Source: Candidatus Aalborgicola lynettensis (lineage in GTDB: Bacteria > Pseudomonadota > Gammaproteobacteria > Burkholderiales > Burkholderiaceae_C). Taken from it: a DNA stretch of 64,000 bases. Position 1 is the stretch's first letter. Each line of letters starts with the position of its first letter. A program made the translations under genes and the position numbers. Positions 18,254 to 28,229 of the stretch are shown here, in pieces. The notes under the pieces are model-generated. The model saw only the letters and a list, made by a program, of their open reading frames with translations. It ran no database searches and was not told the origin of the DNA. The stretch is taken from contig JADJZE010000001.1 in NCBI GenBank assembly GCA_016719405.1, positions 1-64,000 of the forward strand. Reading direction: 5' to 3'.

Positions 18254-19240
18254 TCATCGGGCGTCCGATTGGGCCCTGAAGCTGCGTATGTCCTGCGGCT
18301 TGTCGCGCGCCAGCAAGATGCCCGGAATCACCACCGTCTTGTCGACCGGTTGCCCCTTCACCGCCCGCACGGCGGCGGCGATGGCGCGGGCGCCCATGTC
18401 GTAGGGGTGCTGGCCGGTGACAGCCTGCAGAATGCCGTCGTCGGCCAGCAGCATGTCGATTTCCTGCTTGGCTGCATCGGTGCCAAATACCTTGATTTGC
18501 TTGCCTTTACCGGCATTTTTGATGGCCAGTTGGGCGCCAATAGTGCCGCCCTCGTTGGCGGCAAAAATGATGTCGATGTCGGGGTGGGCTTTGAGCAGGT
18601 CATCGGCCTTCTTGATGGCCGGGCCGGCTTCCCAGGCATCTTGGCGGGCAACCAGCTTGACGTCGGGCAAGCCTTTGGTGGCGGCGTCCAGAAAGCCCCG
18701 CACGCGGGCATCGCTTTGTGCGGGCAGCAGCGAATCAAAACACAGCACGGCAATGCGCGCCTTGCCGCCGAGCTGGGTGCTGATGTAGCGCCGTGCCGCC
18801 TCGCCGGTGGAGGTGCCGAGCTGGTTTTGGCTGCTGCTGACGGTGGTGCTGACAAAGTCGGCGTTGAGCGCATCGTTGTAGGCCACGATTTTGATGCCTT
18901 GGTGGTGCGCCTTTTGCAAGGCCAGTGCCGACTTGTTGGCATCGGCGGGTGACAGCACAATGGCGCCCAAGCCGAGTTTGGTGTAGCTCTCAATCAAGCG
19001 GGTTTCGGTGGCCAGGTCGTGGTTGGAGTTGGCCAGCACCAGGTTGACGCCTTCTTTTTTGGCCTGGAATTTCATGCCCGCCACCACGTCGTTGAAAAAC
19101 AGGTCTTCAAACAGGGTGATGCCCAAAATGGTGATGGGTTTGGCGGGGTCCGCCGCCGCCGCAGTGCCGGGCAACAGCAGGGCGGCTGCGATGACCACCA
19201 GATGGAGTAAACGCGCAAAAAAAGTGGGTGCGGTTGTCAC
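18254..19240 (-). CDS. Periplasmic sugar-type binding protein paired with the hybrid kinase
   Basis: Type I periplasmic binding protein of the RbsB/Peripla_BP_4 class. A signal peptide ends at LLPGTAAA|ADPAKP; ITILGITLFEDLFFNDVVAG, GLGAIVLSPADANKSALALQ, KIVAYNDALNADFVSTTVSS and IDIIFAANEGGTIGAQLAI show the two-lobe fold. Start is GTG 19240 behind AAGGAGA; no ATG fits. No permease or ATPase gene follows; instead the hybrid kinase gene follows at 31 bp. By analogy with TorT-TorS and LuxP-LuxQ it probably presents a ligand to the kinase. 328 residues. Confidence 0.88.
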   Translation of the reverse strand: MTTAPTFFARLLHLVVIAAALLLPGTAAAADPAKPITILGITLFEDLFFNDVVAGMKFQAKKEGVNLVLANSNHDLATETRLIESYTKLGLGAIVLSPADANKSALALQKAHHQGIKIVAYNDALNADFVSTTVSSSQNQLGTSTGEAARRYISTQLGGKARIAVLCFDSLLPAQSDARVRGFLDAATKGLPDVKLVARQDAWEAGPAIKKADDLLKAHPDIDIIFAANEGGTIGAQLAIKNAGKGKQIKVFGTDAAKQEIDMLLADDGILQAVTGQHPYDMGARAIAAAVRAVKGQPVDKTVVIPGILLARDKPQDIRSFRAQSDAR

Positions 19241-19418
19241 AATGTGCTCTCCTTGAAGTGCCGGGCGATGCAAGGGGTCAAACCGTGGGGATGCTAGCAC
19301 CATTGGCCGGGTAGTGGCGGCGAAATGGGGTGCGAAATTCGGTGTGCAGTGCGGGGCGCAAAAGCCCTGCCGTGCCAGGGGCATGCCTTGGCATGCCGGT
19401 CAGGGATAATCGGCGCCT

Positions 19419-20513
19419 ATGAGCGGAAACACATTTGGACATCTCTTTACCGTCACCAACTTTGGTGAATCCCACGGCCCGGCCATTGGCTGCATTATTG
19501 ACGGCTGCCCGCCCGGCATGGCCTTGACCGAGGCCGACATCCAGGGCGACCTGGACCGCCGCCGCCCCGGTACCTCCAAGTTTGTCACCCAGCGCAACGA
19601 ACCCGACGCCGTCAAAATTTTGAGTGGTGTCTACCAGGGCCAGACCACCGGCACCCCGATTGCGCTGCTGATCGAAAACACCGACCAGCGCAGCAAAGAC
19701 TACGGCAACATTCTGGAAACCTTCCGCCCCGGCCATGCCGATTACGCCTATTTTCAGAAGTACGGCCTGCGCGACCCGCGTGGTGGGGGCCGCTCCAGCG
19801 CACGCCTGACGGCGCCCATGGTGGCGGCCGGTGCCGTGGCCAAGAAGTGGCTGAAAGAACAATACGGCACCACCTTTCGCGGCTGCATGACGCAGATTGG
19901 CGAGATGCCGATCGCTTTCGAGTCCTGGGAGCACGTGCCGCACAACCCGTTTTTCGCCCCGGTGGCCGATGTGGCGGCGCTGGAAGACTACATGGAAGCC
20001 CTGCGCAAGGCCCACGACTCCTGCGGTGCACGCATCCGCGTCAGCGCCTCCAACGTGCCGGTGGGTCTGGGCGAGCCCCTGTTTGACAAGATGGACGCCG
20101 ACATTGCCTACGCCATGATGGGCATCAACGCCGTGAAGGGTGTGGAAATTGGTGCCGGTTTTGCCAGCGTGGCGCAACGCGGAAGTATCCACGGCGACAG
20201 CCTCACCCCCAACGGCTTTGCCAGCAACAACGCCGGTGGCACGCTGGGGGGCATCAGCACCGGGCAGGACCTGGAGGTGAGCATTGCCATCAAGCCCACC
20301 AGCTCCATCCTCACCCCACGTGACTCCATCGACATCGAAGGCAAGCCGACCCAGGTGGTGACCAAGGGCCGCCACGACCCCTGTGTGGGCATTCGCGCCA
20401 CGCCCATTGCCGAGGCCATGCTGGCCCTGGTGGTGATGGACCACGCCCTGCGCCACCGCGCCCAGTGTGGCGATGTGCACACAACCTTGCCACCGATTGC
20501 CGGAAAAATTTAA
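19419..20513 (+). CDS. aroC: Chorismate synthase
   Basis: Last step of the shikimate pathway: 5-enolpyruvylshikimate-3-phosphate to chorismate with reduced [39 protein letters not shown] and the signature [16 protein letters not shown] are all present, with [18 protein letters not shown] near the C-terminus. 364 residues, full length. 121 bp separate it from aroQ, the third step of the same pathway, with a palindromic repeat between. Confidence 0.97.
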   Translation: MSGNTFGHLFTVTNFGESHGPAIGCIIDGCPPGMALTEADIQGDLDRRRPGTSKFVTQRNEPDAVKILSGVYQGQTTGTPIALLIENTDQRSKDYGNILETFRPGHADYAYFQKYGLRDPRGGGRSSARLTAPMVAAGAVAKKWLKEQYGTTFRGCMTQIGEMPIAFESWEHVPHNPFFAPVADVAALEDYMEALRKAHDSCGARIRVSASNVPVGLGEPLFDKMDADIAYAMMGINAVKGVEIGAGFASVAQRGSIHGDSLTPNGFASNNAGGTLGGISTGQDLEVSIAIKPTSSILTPRDSIDIEGKPTQVVTKGRHDPCVGIRATPIAEAMLALVVMDHALRHRAQCGDVHTTLPPIAGKI

Positions 20514-20518
20514 GCCAA

Positions 20519-20577
20519 AAGTGCCGTTTGCGCACGCCGGACGTGCGGAGACAGCTATAAAAATAGTAGCAAGTAGC
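20519..20577 (-). repeat. Dispersed palindromic repeat, copy 3
   Basis: GTGCCGTTTGCGCACGCCGG, ACGTGCGGAGACAGCTAT and AAAAATAGTAGCA: the same element in reverse orientation, between aroC and aroQ. Confidence 0.8.
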
Positions 20578-20634
20578 AAACACCCACCCGCCTGCCACCT
20601 ACCTATCACCACCACCACGAAAGTCACGCCGCGC

Positions 20635-21099
20635 ATGAAAACCGCCTACATCCTCAACGGACCCAACCTCAATCTGCTGGGCACACGCGAGCCGCAGGTC
20701 TATGGCGCCCAAACGCTGGACGATGTGCGCTCCCTGTGCGAGCGGGCCTGTGCCGCCAATGGTTTTGCCATGGAGTTTCGCCAAAGCAACCACGAAGGTC
20801 AGTTGGTGGATTGGTTGCACGAGGCGGGGGCTTTGCACGCCAAGGGCCAGTTGGCGGGCGTGATTCTGAATGCCGGGGCTTACACCCACACCAGTGTGGC
20901 GCTGCATGATGCCATCAAGGGCACCGGCATTACCCTGATTGAGCTGCACATCAGCAATGTGCACGCACGCGAGGCGTTTCGCCACCACTCGTATATTTCG
21001 CCGGCGGCCAAGGCGGTGATGGCCGGTTTTGGCGTCAACGGTTATGCGCTGGCCATTGCCGGGTTGGCCGGCATGGTGTCGGTGGCGGCCACAAAATAG
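20635..21099 (+). CDS. aroQ: 3-dehydroquinate dehydratase, type II
   Basis: Dehydrates 3-dehydroquinate to 3-dehydroshikimate; dodecameric class II enzyme. The start MKTAYILNGPNLNLLGTREP at 20635 is exact for the family. Catalytic residues are seen in the flexible loop (NLLGTREPQVYG: Arg and Tyr), in ILNAGAYTHTS and in IELHISNVHAREAFRHHSYI (His and Arg). 154 residues. Its 3' end overlaps the convergent GGDEF-like gene by 58 bp. Confidence 0.96.
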   Translation: MKTAYILNGPNLNLLGTREPQVYGAQTLDDVRSLCERACAANGFAMEFRQSNHEGQLVDWLHEAGALHAKGQLAGVILNAGAYTHTSVALHDAIKGTGITLIELHISNVHAREAFRHHSYISPAAKAVMAGFGVNGYALAIAGLAGMVSVAATK

Positions 21100-22604
21100 C
21101 GGTCCCCACCCACCTGCTTGGCGTGGTACATGGCGCGGGTGGCGGCGCTTTGCAGGGCATCGGCTTCGGTGTGACCCGCACCCAGTGCAATGCCAACGGA
21201 CGCTTTTAACTGGCAGGGCTCGGCGTTCAATAGCAGCGTGGGAGCTACCGCGTCCAGGCACTTGGCGGCTACGGCGCAGGCCGCAATTTTGGCCGGCTCG
21301 AAGGCGTTGTCGAGTTCACCCAGCAAGACGGCAAACGCGTCGCCATCGAGTCGCGCCAGGGTGTCAGTTTCCCGCACGATGGCGGCCAGCCGACGGGCGA
21401 TTTCGGTCAAGGCGGTGTCGCCGGCATCAACTCCCATGCGTTCGTTGAGCGCACCGAACTGGTCCAGATTGATATGCAGCAAGCCCACGCGTGCGCCACT
21501 GCGTTGCGCCCGCGCCAGTGCCTGAGCCAGCCGGTCGGCCAGCAGGCCGGTGTTGGGCAGGCCGGTGAGCGGGTCGTGGTAGGCCGCGTTGGGAAGGGTC
21601 GACGGGCTGCGGCGCTTGCGCCAGCTGCGCATTGTGAAAACCAGGGTGCGGCGCTGAAAAAACACGTACCCAACGCCTGCCAGTAACAGCGCCACCACCA
21701 CGCCAGCGGTGATGCCGGTTGCCCATGAAGTTGGTGGCCGCGACACCGTAGCGGTGTGGCGTGCCAGCACAAACCAGCCTGCAGCGGGCACGGGGGCGAT
21801 GGCCGTTATTTCTACGGTAGCGTCTGGCTTGGTGTGCACCTCGGTGCCCCGAAAGCCATCCAGCGCGCGGTCAAGCACGGCGTCCGAGCCCGCAGAGGGG
21901 GTTGGTTGCAGCACCTGCTGGGCCGTGGTGGACGCCAGTAGCAAGCGGTCGCGTGGCGAAACGAGCCAAAAGTCGGTGGATTCGTCGTTCGCGCTTTGCG
22001 GGGTGAGAGACAAAAAACCGGGTGCGTGCAAAGCGGTAGTGCCCACCAGCACCGCGCGCACGTGTCCGTGGGCATCTTTGACGGGGACCGCAATGGGCAG
22101 CACCGGTTCGCCGGCCGGTAGGCTGCGTGTTGGGCGCCCTATGGACACGGGACCCGACAGCGCGCTGCGCAGGAAGTCGTTGTCGGCTTGGTGCCCTGGA
22201 GCGTGCCCGGACCGTTGCAGGTATGGGGCCACCGTGCGGCCGCTGCTGTCCGTCACAGCAATGCCGCGTGTAAAAAGCGAGTGCGGCTGTTCCAGCAGCC
22301 AGCGGCGCAACTGCGCGGGGTGGTCCAGCAGCGCCAGGGGCATGCGGCTTGCCATTTGGGTTAGCAAACCACTGCGCTCGGCTAATTTGTAGTCGATGTC
22401 GCGGGCGACGTAATTCGCCAGCGCCGTTTGCTGGGCTGCCAGCACGGTATGGGTGTTGGAGGGTGCCGGTGTTTGAAACAAAAAGATCCACAACACGGTA
22501 CAGACCAGCAGCACAAGGGCACCCAATCCGATGCCCCGGGCGATTCGGAGGGAAGGAAAAACACGGTGAATGGCGAGTCCCGCTATGGTCATGTCCGCTA
22601 TCAT
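21042..22604 (-). CDS. Membrane sensor with degenerate GGDEF domain
   Basis: Two TM helices (the first in GIGLGALVLLVCTVLWIFLF, the second in GITAGVVVALLLAGVGYVFF) flank a Cache-like periplasmic region of about 230 residues. The C-terminal GGDEF fold is recognised by DPLTGLPNTGLLADRL, LHINLDQFGALNERMG and RETDTLARL, but the active-site motif reads DGDAF instead of GGDEF. The catalytic glutamate is lost, so diguanylate cyclase activity is doubtful; a regulatory role is more likely. Start ATG 22604 (or 22592), no strong ribosome-binding site, about 520 residues. Its last 58 bp overlap aroQ on the other strand. Confidence 0.87.
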   Translation of the reverse strand: MIADMTIAGLAIHRVFPSLRIARGIGLGALVLLVCTVLWIFLFQTPAPSNTHTVLAAQQTALANYVARDIDYKLAERSGLLTQMASRMPLALLDHPAQLRRWLLEQPHSLFTRGIAVTDSSGRTVAPYLQRSGHAPGHQADNDFLRSALSGPVSIGRPTRSLPAGEPVLPIAVPVKDAHGHVRAVLVGTTALHAPGFLSLTPQSANDESTDFWLVSPRDRLLLASTTAQQVLQPTPSAGSDAVLDRALDGFRGTEVHTKPDATVEITAIAPVPAAGWFVLARHTATVSRPPTSWATGITAGVVVALLLAGVGYVFFQRRTLVFTMRSWRKRRSPSTLPNAAYHDPLTGLPNTGLLADRLAQALARAQRSGARVGLLHINLDQFGALNERMGVDAGDTALTEIARRLAAIVRETDTLARLDGDAFAVLLGELDNAFEPAKIAACAVAAKCLDAVAPTLLLNAEPCQLKASVGIALGAGHTEADALQSAATRAMYHAKQVGGDRYFVAATDTMPANPAMASA

Positions 22605-22771
22605 AACAGTAGCAAGTTTGCTTTGGGAAGAGTGGATTGCAAGCCGGTACAGGGCGCCATGCGTGATCCGGCAGGCCGCGCCGCTTGCGTCCGGCCCATT
22701 GGGGCTGCATCCAATAATCCGGATGCGGGCGTGCAGGGTGGTTGCCGAATGCCGCTGCGCCCATGCCGATG

Positions 22772-22800
22772 CTGTCATGCTTTTGTCACAAAACTTTCTT
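22772..22800 (+). promoter_or_regulatory. PhoB box upstream of pstS
   Basis: CTGTCATGCTTTTGTCACA followed by AAACTTTCTT gives three direct repeats with 11-bp spacing (CTGTCAT, TTGTCAC, CTTTCTT), the arrangement bound by PhoB. It ends about 41 bp before the pstS start. Confidence 0.85.
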
Positions 22801-22841
22801 AAAGTCAGCCCATTCCTTCATCCCAACCATAAAGGTTCGTT

Positions 22842-23885
22842 ATGTCTTTACTCGTGAAATTGCCCTTCCTGTCTGTGGCTGTGGCATCAGCCATGGCGTT
22901 TTCCGGTGCCGTCGGCGCCCAGGAAATTACCGGTGCGGGCGCTACGTTTCCAGCACCCATTTATGCCAAGTGGGCCTCTGAATACAACAAGGCCACGGGT
23001 GTCAAGGTGAACTACCAGTCCATCGGCTCCGGTGGTGGTATCAAGCAGATTGACTCCAAAACGGTGGATTTTGGTGCCTCCGACATGCCCCAAACTGATG
23101 AAGTGTTGAAGTCCAAAGGTCAGATGCAGTTTCCCACCGTGATGGGGGGCGTGGTGCCGGTGATCAACATCAAGGGTATCGAGTCGGGCCAGCTCAAGCT
23201 CACCGGAGCCTTGTTGGGTGATATTTATCTGGGCAAAGTGGCGCGCTGGAATGACCCCGCCATCAAGGAGCTGAACCCCACATTGCCCTTGCCCGATGCG
23301 GCGATTGCGCAGGTGCGCCGTGCCGATGGTTCTGGCACCACCTTCATCTTTACCAACTACCTGAGCAAGGTGAGCCCCGAGTGGAAGTCCAAAGTGGGCG
23401 AGGGTACTGCCGTGAACTGGCCCGTGGGCGCCGGTGGCAAGGGTAACGAGGGTGTGGCGGCATTTGTGGGGCGTTTGCCCAACTCGCTGGGCTATGTAGA
23501 GTATTCCTACGTCAAGCAAAACAAGATGACCTACGCTGTGGTGCAAAACTCGGCCGGCAACTTTGTGAAGCCGGAAGACGACACCTTCAAGGCCGCCGCC
23601 GCCGGTGCCGACTGGGCCAAGTCGTTCTACCAGATTCTGACCAACCAGCCTGGCAAGGACGCCTGGCCCATTTCCGGTGCCACGTTCATCCTGATGCACA
23701 ACAAGCAGGACAAGCCCGCCAATGCCACCGAAGTGCTGAAGTTCTTCAGCTGGGCCTACAAGAATGGCGACAAGACCGCTGCCGACCTGGACTACGTGCC
23801 CATGCCCAAGCCGGTGATTGCGGCCATCGAAAAGGCCTGGGGTGAGATCAAGGATACCGCTGGCAAGCCAGTGGCATTCAAGTAA
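22842..23885 (+). CDS. pstS: Phosphate ABC transporter substrate-binding protein PstS
   Basis: Periplasmic phosphate-binding protein. A signal peptide ends near [13 protein letters not shown]; then [41 protein letters not shown] and [16 protein letters not shown] give the phosphate-binding loops. 347 residues, the usual length. First gene of pstSCAB-phoU, directly behind a PhoB box, so phosphate-starvation control is expected. Confidence 0.97.
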   Translation: MSLLVKLPFLSVAVASAMAFSGAVGAQEITGAGATFPAPIYAKWASEYNKATGVKVNYQSIGSGGGIKQIDSKTVDFGASDMPQTDEVLKSKGQMQFPTVMGGVVPVINIKGIESGQLKLTGALLGDIYLGKVARWNDPAIKELNPTLPLPDAAIAQVRRADGSGTTFIFTNYLSKVSPEWKSKVGEGTAVNWPVGAGGKGNEGVAAFVGRLPNSLGYVEYSYVKQNKMTYAVVQNSAGNFVKPEDDTFKAAAAGADWAKSFYQILTNQPGKDAWPISGATFILMHNKQDKPANATEVLKFFSWAYKNGDKTAADLDYVPMPKPVIAAIEKAWGEIKDTAGKPVAFK

Positions 23886-23929
23886 TCACGTCGCTACATA
23901 TCAGCATGGGTTTGCAAGGGAACGCAATC

Positions 23930-24961
23930 ATGTCTACTACACTTGCGCACGAGGGCTATCTGCCCGACTCCTCTGCAACCCAGCCGGTGAGCGCAATGAA
24001 CCAACCTCCACCTGTCAAAAAGACGCGGTCCGGTCCCCTGGCGGACCTTATTTTTGGCTGGGTGGCCAAGGGCTCTGCCCTGGTGACCCTGGCGATGTTG
24101 CTGGCCATTCTGGCTTCACTGACCATAGGTGCCTGGCCTGCCATCAGCAAGTATGGCTTTGGCTTTTTGACCAGCACCACGTGGGACCCGGTCAAGGAGG
24201 AGTTTGGCGGCCTGGTCATGATTTACGGCACGCTGGCGACATCGTTCATCGCTTTGCTGATTGCGGTGCCTGTGAGTTTTGGCATCGCTTTGTTTTTGAC
24301 GGAGCTGTCCCCGGCCTGGCTCAAGCGCCCGTTGGGTACTGCCATCGAACTGCTGGCTGCGGTGCCATCCATTGTGTATGGCATGTGGGGTTTGCTGGTT
24401 TTTGGCCCTGTTCTGTCCACTTATGTTCAGCAGCCTTTGCAGGCCGCCTTTGAAGGAGTGCCGTATCTGGGGGCCTTTGTATCGGGTCCGCCGGTGGGTA
24501 TTGGTATTTTCTCGGCCGGTGTGATTCTGGCCATCATGATTATTCCGTTTATCGCCGCGGTGATGCGCGATGTGTTTGAAGTCACCCCCGCACTGTTAAA
24601 AGAGTCTGCCTACGGACTGGGGGCCACCACCTGGGAGGTGGTTTACAAGGTTGTGCTGCCCTACACCAAGACCGGCGTCATTGGCGGCATCATGCTGGGG
24701 CTGGGGCGCGCCATTGGTGAGACCATGGCGGTGACGTTTGTGATTGGCAACTTTAACCAGCTCGACTCGTTAAGCCTGTTTCAGGCCGCCAACAGCATTA
24801 CTTCGGCGCTGGCCAATGAGTTTGCCGAAGCCGGTGAAGGCTTGCACCAGGCATCGCTGATGTACCTGGGTCTGGTGTTGTTCTTCATTACTTTTGTGAT
24901 TCTGACCCTGTCCAAAATACTGCTGCTGCAACTGCGCAAGAATGAAGGAGCCAAAACATGA
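23930..24961 (+). CDS. pstC: Phosphate ABC transporter permease PstC
   Basis: One of the two membrane subunits of the high-affinity phosphate importer. Six or so hydrophobic segments, with the EAA-type loop [20 protein letters not shown] contacting PstB. ATG 23930 is chosen since AAGGGA lies at the right distance; an in-frame ATG at 23906 would add eight residues. 343 residues. The stop overlaps pstA by 4 bp. Confidence 0.96.
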   Translation: MSTTLAHEGYLPDSSATQPVSAMNQPPPVKKTRSGPLADLIFGWVAKGSALVTLAMLLAILASLTIGAWPAISKYGFGFLTSTTWDPVKEEFGGLVMIYGTLATSFIALLIAVPVSFGIALFLTELSPAWLKRPLGTAIELLAAVPSIVYGMWGLLVFGPVLSTYVQQPLQAAFEGVPYLGAFVSGPPVGIGIFSAGVILAIMIIPFIAAVMRDVFEVTPALLKESAYGLGATTWEVVYKVVLPYTKTGVIGGIMLGLGRAIGETMAVTFVIGNFNQLDSLSLFQAANSITSALANEFAEAGEGLHQASLMYLGLVLFFITFVILTLSKILLLQLRKNEGAKT

Positions 24962-25815
24962 GCGCAGCCTACCAACTCCGCCTGGCGAAGTTTGCGCACC
25001 GCAAACGCGTCAACCAGGTGGCCACCGGGATGGCACTGTCGGCCATGGCATTTGGCCTGTTCTGGCTGTTCTGGATACTGTGGGAAACCATTCTTTTGGG
25101 AATAGGTGGCTTGAACGTGGCCACCTTTACGCAAATGACACCTCCGCCCAATGACGAGGGTGGTTTGCTCAACGCAATCTACGGCTCGTTTGTGATGGTG
25201 TCGCTGGCGACGTGTGTCGGTACACCGGTGGGTGTGATGGCTGGTATCTACTTGGCAGAGTTTGATTCGCGCAGCTGGCTGGCCAATACCACACGTTTTG
25301 TGAACGACATTTTGCTGTCGGCACCGTCGATCGTGATTGGCCTGTTTGTCTACGCCGTGGTGGTTTCGCGCTTCAAGTCCTTCTCGGGGTATGCGGGGGT
25401 AGTGGCCCTGTCGCTGCTGGTGATTCCGGTGGTGATTCGTACCACCGAGAACATGTTGCAACTGGTTCCGGCGGGCCTGCGCGAGGCAGCCTATGCCCTC
25501 GGTGCGCCAAAGTGGAAGGTGATTTTGAGCATCACGCTCAAGGCGGCCCGCGCGGGGGTGATTACCGGTGTGTTGCTGGCGGTGGCCCGTATTGCCGGTG
25601 AGACGGCACCGCTGTTGTTTACCGCGCTGAGCAACCAGTTCTGGACCAGCAGCCTGAGTGAACCCATGGCCAGTTTGCCGGTCACCATTTTCAAGTTTGC
25701 GATGAGCCCCTATGAAAACTGGCAAAAGCTGGCTTGGGCAGGTGTTTTCATCATCACGTTGGCGGTTCTGGGGTTGAACATTCTTGCGCGGGTGTTGACG
25801 CGCAGCAAGTTGTGA
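24958..25815 (+). CDS. pstA: Phosphate ABC transporter permease PstA
   Basis: Second membrane subunit of the phosphate importer, 285 residues with six hydrophobic segments. [15 protein letters not shown] and the EAA loop [20 protein letters not shown] are typical. The start ATG overlaps the pstC stop by 4 bp (ATGA), indicating translational coupling. Confidence 0.96.
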   Translation: MSAAYQLRLAKFAHRKRVNQVATGMALSAMAFGLFWLFWILWETILLGIGGLNVATFTQMTPPPNDEGGLLNAIYGSFVMVSLATCVGTPVGVMAGIYLAEFDSRSWLANTTRFVNDILLSAPSIVIGLFVYAVVVSRFKSFSGYAGVVALSLLVIPVVIRTTENMLQLVPAGLREAAYALGAPKWKVILSITLKAARAGVITGVLLAVARIAGETAPLLFTALSNQFWTSSLSEPMASLPVTIFKFAMSPYENWQKLAWAGVFIITLAVLGLNILARVLTRSKL

Positions 25816-25849
25816 GTCGCTCTGCACCCATTGTTTTAAGTAAAAACCC

Positions 25850-26629
25850 ATGTTGAATACTTCTACTGCACCCACGGCGACCAAAATATCGGTCCAGGAT
25901 CTGAATTTCTACTACGGCAAATTCCATGCCCTAAAAGGAATTAACCTGGAGATTCCGGCCAACAAGGTCACCGCTTTTATCGGCCCTTCGGGTTGCGGCA
26001 AATCGACCCTGCTGCGTGTGTTTAACCGCATGTTCGAGTTGTACCCGGAGCAGCGCGCCGTGGGGAACATCATGCTCGATGGCGAGAACTTGCTTACCAG
26101 CAAAGAGGATGTGGCCCTGCTGCGTGCCAAGGTGGGTATGGTGTTTCAGAAACCCACACCGTTTCCCATGTCGATCTACGACAACATTGCCTTTGGCGTC
26201 AAACTGTTCGAGTCGCTCAGTGCCACCGATATGGACGAGCGGGTGGAGTGGGCTCTGCGCAAGTCGGCACTGTGGGGCGAGGTCAAGGACAAGCTGGACC
26301 AAAGCGGCTCCAGCCTGTCGGGTGGCCAGCAGCAGCGCCTGTGTATTGCGCGTGGCATTGCCATCAAGCCCGAGGTGTTGTTGCTCGACGAGCCATGCTC
26401 CGCGCTGGACCCCATTTCAACCGCCAAGGTGGAAGAGCTGATTGTCGAATTGAAAGAAGACTACACCGTGGTCATTGTGACCCACAACATGCAGCAGGCC
26501 GCGCGCTGCAGTGATTACACCGCGTATATGTATCTGGGTGATCTGGTCGAATTTGGTTCCACCGAGCAGATGTTCTTCAAACCCACACGCAAGGAAACCG
26601 AAGACTACATCACGGGACGTTTTGGCTAA
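25850..26629 (+). CDS. pstB: Phosphate ABC transporter ATPase PstB
   Basis: ATP-hydrolysing subunit of the phosphate importer. Walker [19 protein letters not shown]-loop [14 protein letters not shown], signature [20 protein letters not shown], Walker [14 protein letters not shown] and switch THNM are all present. 259 residues, full length. 34 bp after pstA. Confidence 0.97.
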   Translation: MLNTSTAPTATKISVQDLNFYYGKFHALKGINLEIPANKVTAFIGPSGCGKSTLLRVFNRMFELYPEQRAVGNIMLDGENLLTSKEDVALLRAKVGMVFQKPTPFPMSIYDNIAFGVKLFESLSATDMDERVEWALRKSALWGEVKDKLDQSGSSLSGGQQQRLCIARGIAIKPEVLLLDEPCSALDPISTAKVEELIVELKEDYTVVIVTHNMQQAARCSDYTAYMYLGDLVEFGSTEQMFFKPTRKETEDYITGRFG

Positions 26630-26693
26630 AAAATGGGTTGAATCCCGGTAATGCTTTTCGCAAGGGCGGCTGACCCCACAACAAGGAAGAAAA

Positions 26694-27395
26694 ATGGTAG
26701 ATAAACATTTATCCACACAATTCGACAGCGAGTTGACTTCGGTGTCTTCGCAGGTCATGGAGATGGGTGGCCTGGTGGAATCCCAGATCCGGCACGCAAT
26801 CTATGCACTTTCGCAATTCAACAGCGAAGTGGCCAATGAAGTGTCGGCCAACGAGGCGCGGGTGAATGCGATGGAAATTGAGATCGACCGCGATCTCTCC
26901 AACATCATTGCGCGGCGCCAACCTACCGCACGTGATTTGCGTTTGTTGATTGCCATTTCCAAAACCACTGCCAATCTGGAGCGGGTGGGTGACGAGGCCG
27001 AAAAAATTGCCCGCATGGTGCGCTCCATCATCCATAGTGGCAAACCCCGTTCCTTGCCCTCCCTGGAGCTGCGGGTGGCTGCCGATCTGGCGTCGGGCTT
27101 GCTCAACAAGGCGCTGGATGCGTTTGCACGCCTGGACATCAATGCTGCAGTGGCCATCCTGAAAGAAGATGATCTTATCGACGCCGAGTTTGATGGTTTT
27201 GTACGCAAACTCATCACCTACATGATGGAAGACCCGCGCATGATTTCGCCCAGCCTGGATTTGCTGTTTTTGGCCAAGGCGATTGAGCGCATCGGTGACC
27301 ATGCGAAAAATATTGCAGAGTTCATCATTTACGTGGTCAAGGGCGAGGATGTCCGGCACTCGACGATGGAAAAAATTGAGTCGGTGGTTAGATGA
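26694..27395 (+). CDS. phoU: Phosphate signalling protein PhoU
   Basis: Negative regulator linking PstSCAB to the PhoR kinase. Two repeats of a three-helix bundle, with metal-binding motifs ERVGDEAEKIAR (first repeat) and ERIGDHAKNIAEF (second repeat). 233 residues. AAGGAAG precedes the start. Its downstream partners phoB and phoR are interrupted in this sequence. Confidence 0.96.
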   Translation: MVDKHLSTQFDSELTSVSSQVMEMGGLVESQIRHAIYALSQFNSEVANEVSANEARVNAMEIEIDRDLSNIIARRQPTARDLRLLIAISKTTANLERVGDEAEKIARMVRSIIHSGKPRSLPSLELRVAADLASGLLNKALDAFARLDINAAVAILKEDDLIDAEFDGFVRKLITYMMEDPRMISPSLDLLFLAKAIERIGDHAKNIAEFIIYVVKGEDVRHSTMEKIESVVR

Positions 27396-27477
27396 AACTT
27401 TACGCCCTGCGATTTGACGCGTCCTTGCCCGCCGTCTGGGCCTTGGTCTCCATTTTGCGGGCCCGGAGGTAGGTTAT

Positions 27478-28229
27478 ATGAGAACAATGCCTTCGGTGCT
27501 ATTGGTCGAAGACGAGTCATCCATTGCTGAACTGATTGCCGTGAACTTGCGGCACAACGGGTTTCGTCCCATATGGGCGATGGACAGTGCCAGCGCCGAG
27601 CGCGAGTTGCTGGCATCGACTCCGGACCTGATCCTGCTGGACTGGATGCTGCCGGGTGAAAGCGGTTTGACCCTGGCTAAACGCTGGCGCAGCGATCCCC
27701 GTACCGAGGCGGTGCCTATCATCATGCTCACGGCGCGGGGCGATGAGGCCGACCGTGTGGCGGGTCTGGATGCGGGTGCTGATGATTACATTGCGAAACC
27801 GTTTTCCACCAAGGAACTTCTTGCGCGTGTGAGGGCGGTGCTGCGCCGGCGCACTCCGAACAGGCGGGTGGACCTTTGTCGGTGGGCGTTTTGTCGCTCG
27901 ATCCGTCCACGCACCGGGTAACGTACGCCGGGCGACCATTGAAGCTTGGCCCCACGGAGTTCAAGTTGCTGCGGTATTTGATGGGGCACGCCGAGCGGGT
28001 GCACAGTCGCGCCCAGTTGCTCGACAAGGTGTGGGGTGACCATGTGTACATTGAAGAACGTACGGTTGATGTTCATGTGAAGCGTTTGCGCGAAGCACTG
28101 GAGCAAGCCGGAGCGATGGTCGAAACGGTGCGCGGAGCGGGCTATCGACTCACGGCTGCAGCGGTGTTGCCTGCTGCAGCCGTTGCGCAGGTCGAGAAAA
28201 GGAGCGCGCAGCGCGTCCGTCCGGCTTTT
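27478..28229 (+). pseudogene. phoB: phoB, phosphate response regulator, interrupted by a -1 frameshift
   Basis: OmpR-family regulator of the Pho regulon. The receiver is intact (LVEDESSIAELIAVNLRHNG, LILLDWMLPGESG, and lysine in [20 protein letters not shown]). The frame then runs to a stop at 27921. The DNA-binding domain continues in another frame from [20 protein letters not shown] to [18 protein letters not shown] and ends about GYRLT. Joining CCG to GAA at 27856-27860 restores the protein, so one G of a GG pair is missing. No slippery heptamer is present for programmed shifting. Start ATG 27478 behind GGAGGT. The DNA-binding frame has no stop before phoR, so the 3' boundary is approximate. 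Confidence 0.85.

Noticed and set aside
27850..27880. Programmed -1 frameshift in phoB
   Set aside because: No X-XXY-YYZ slippery heptamer or obvious downstream pseudoknot.
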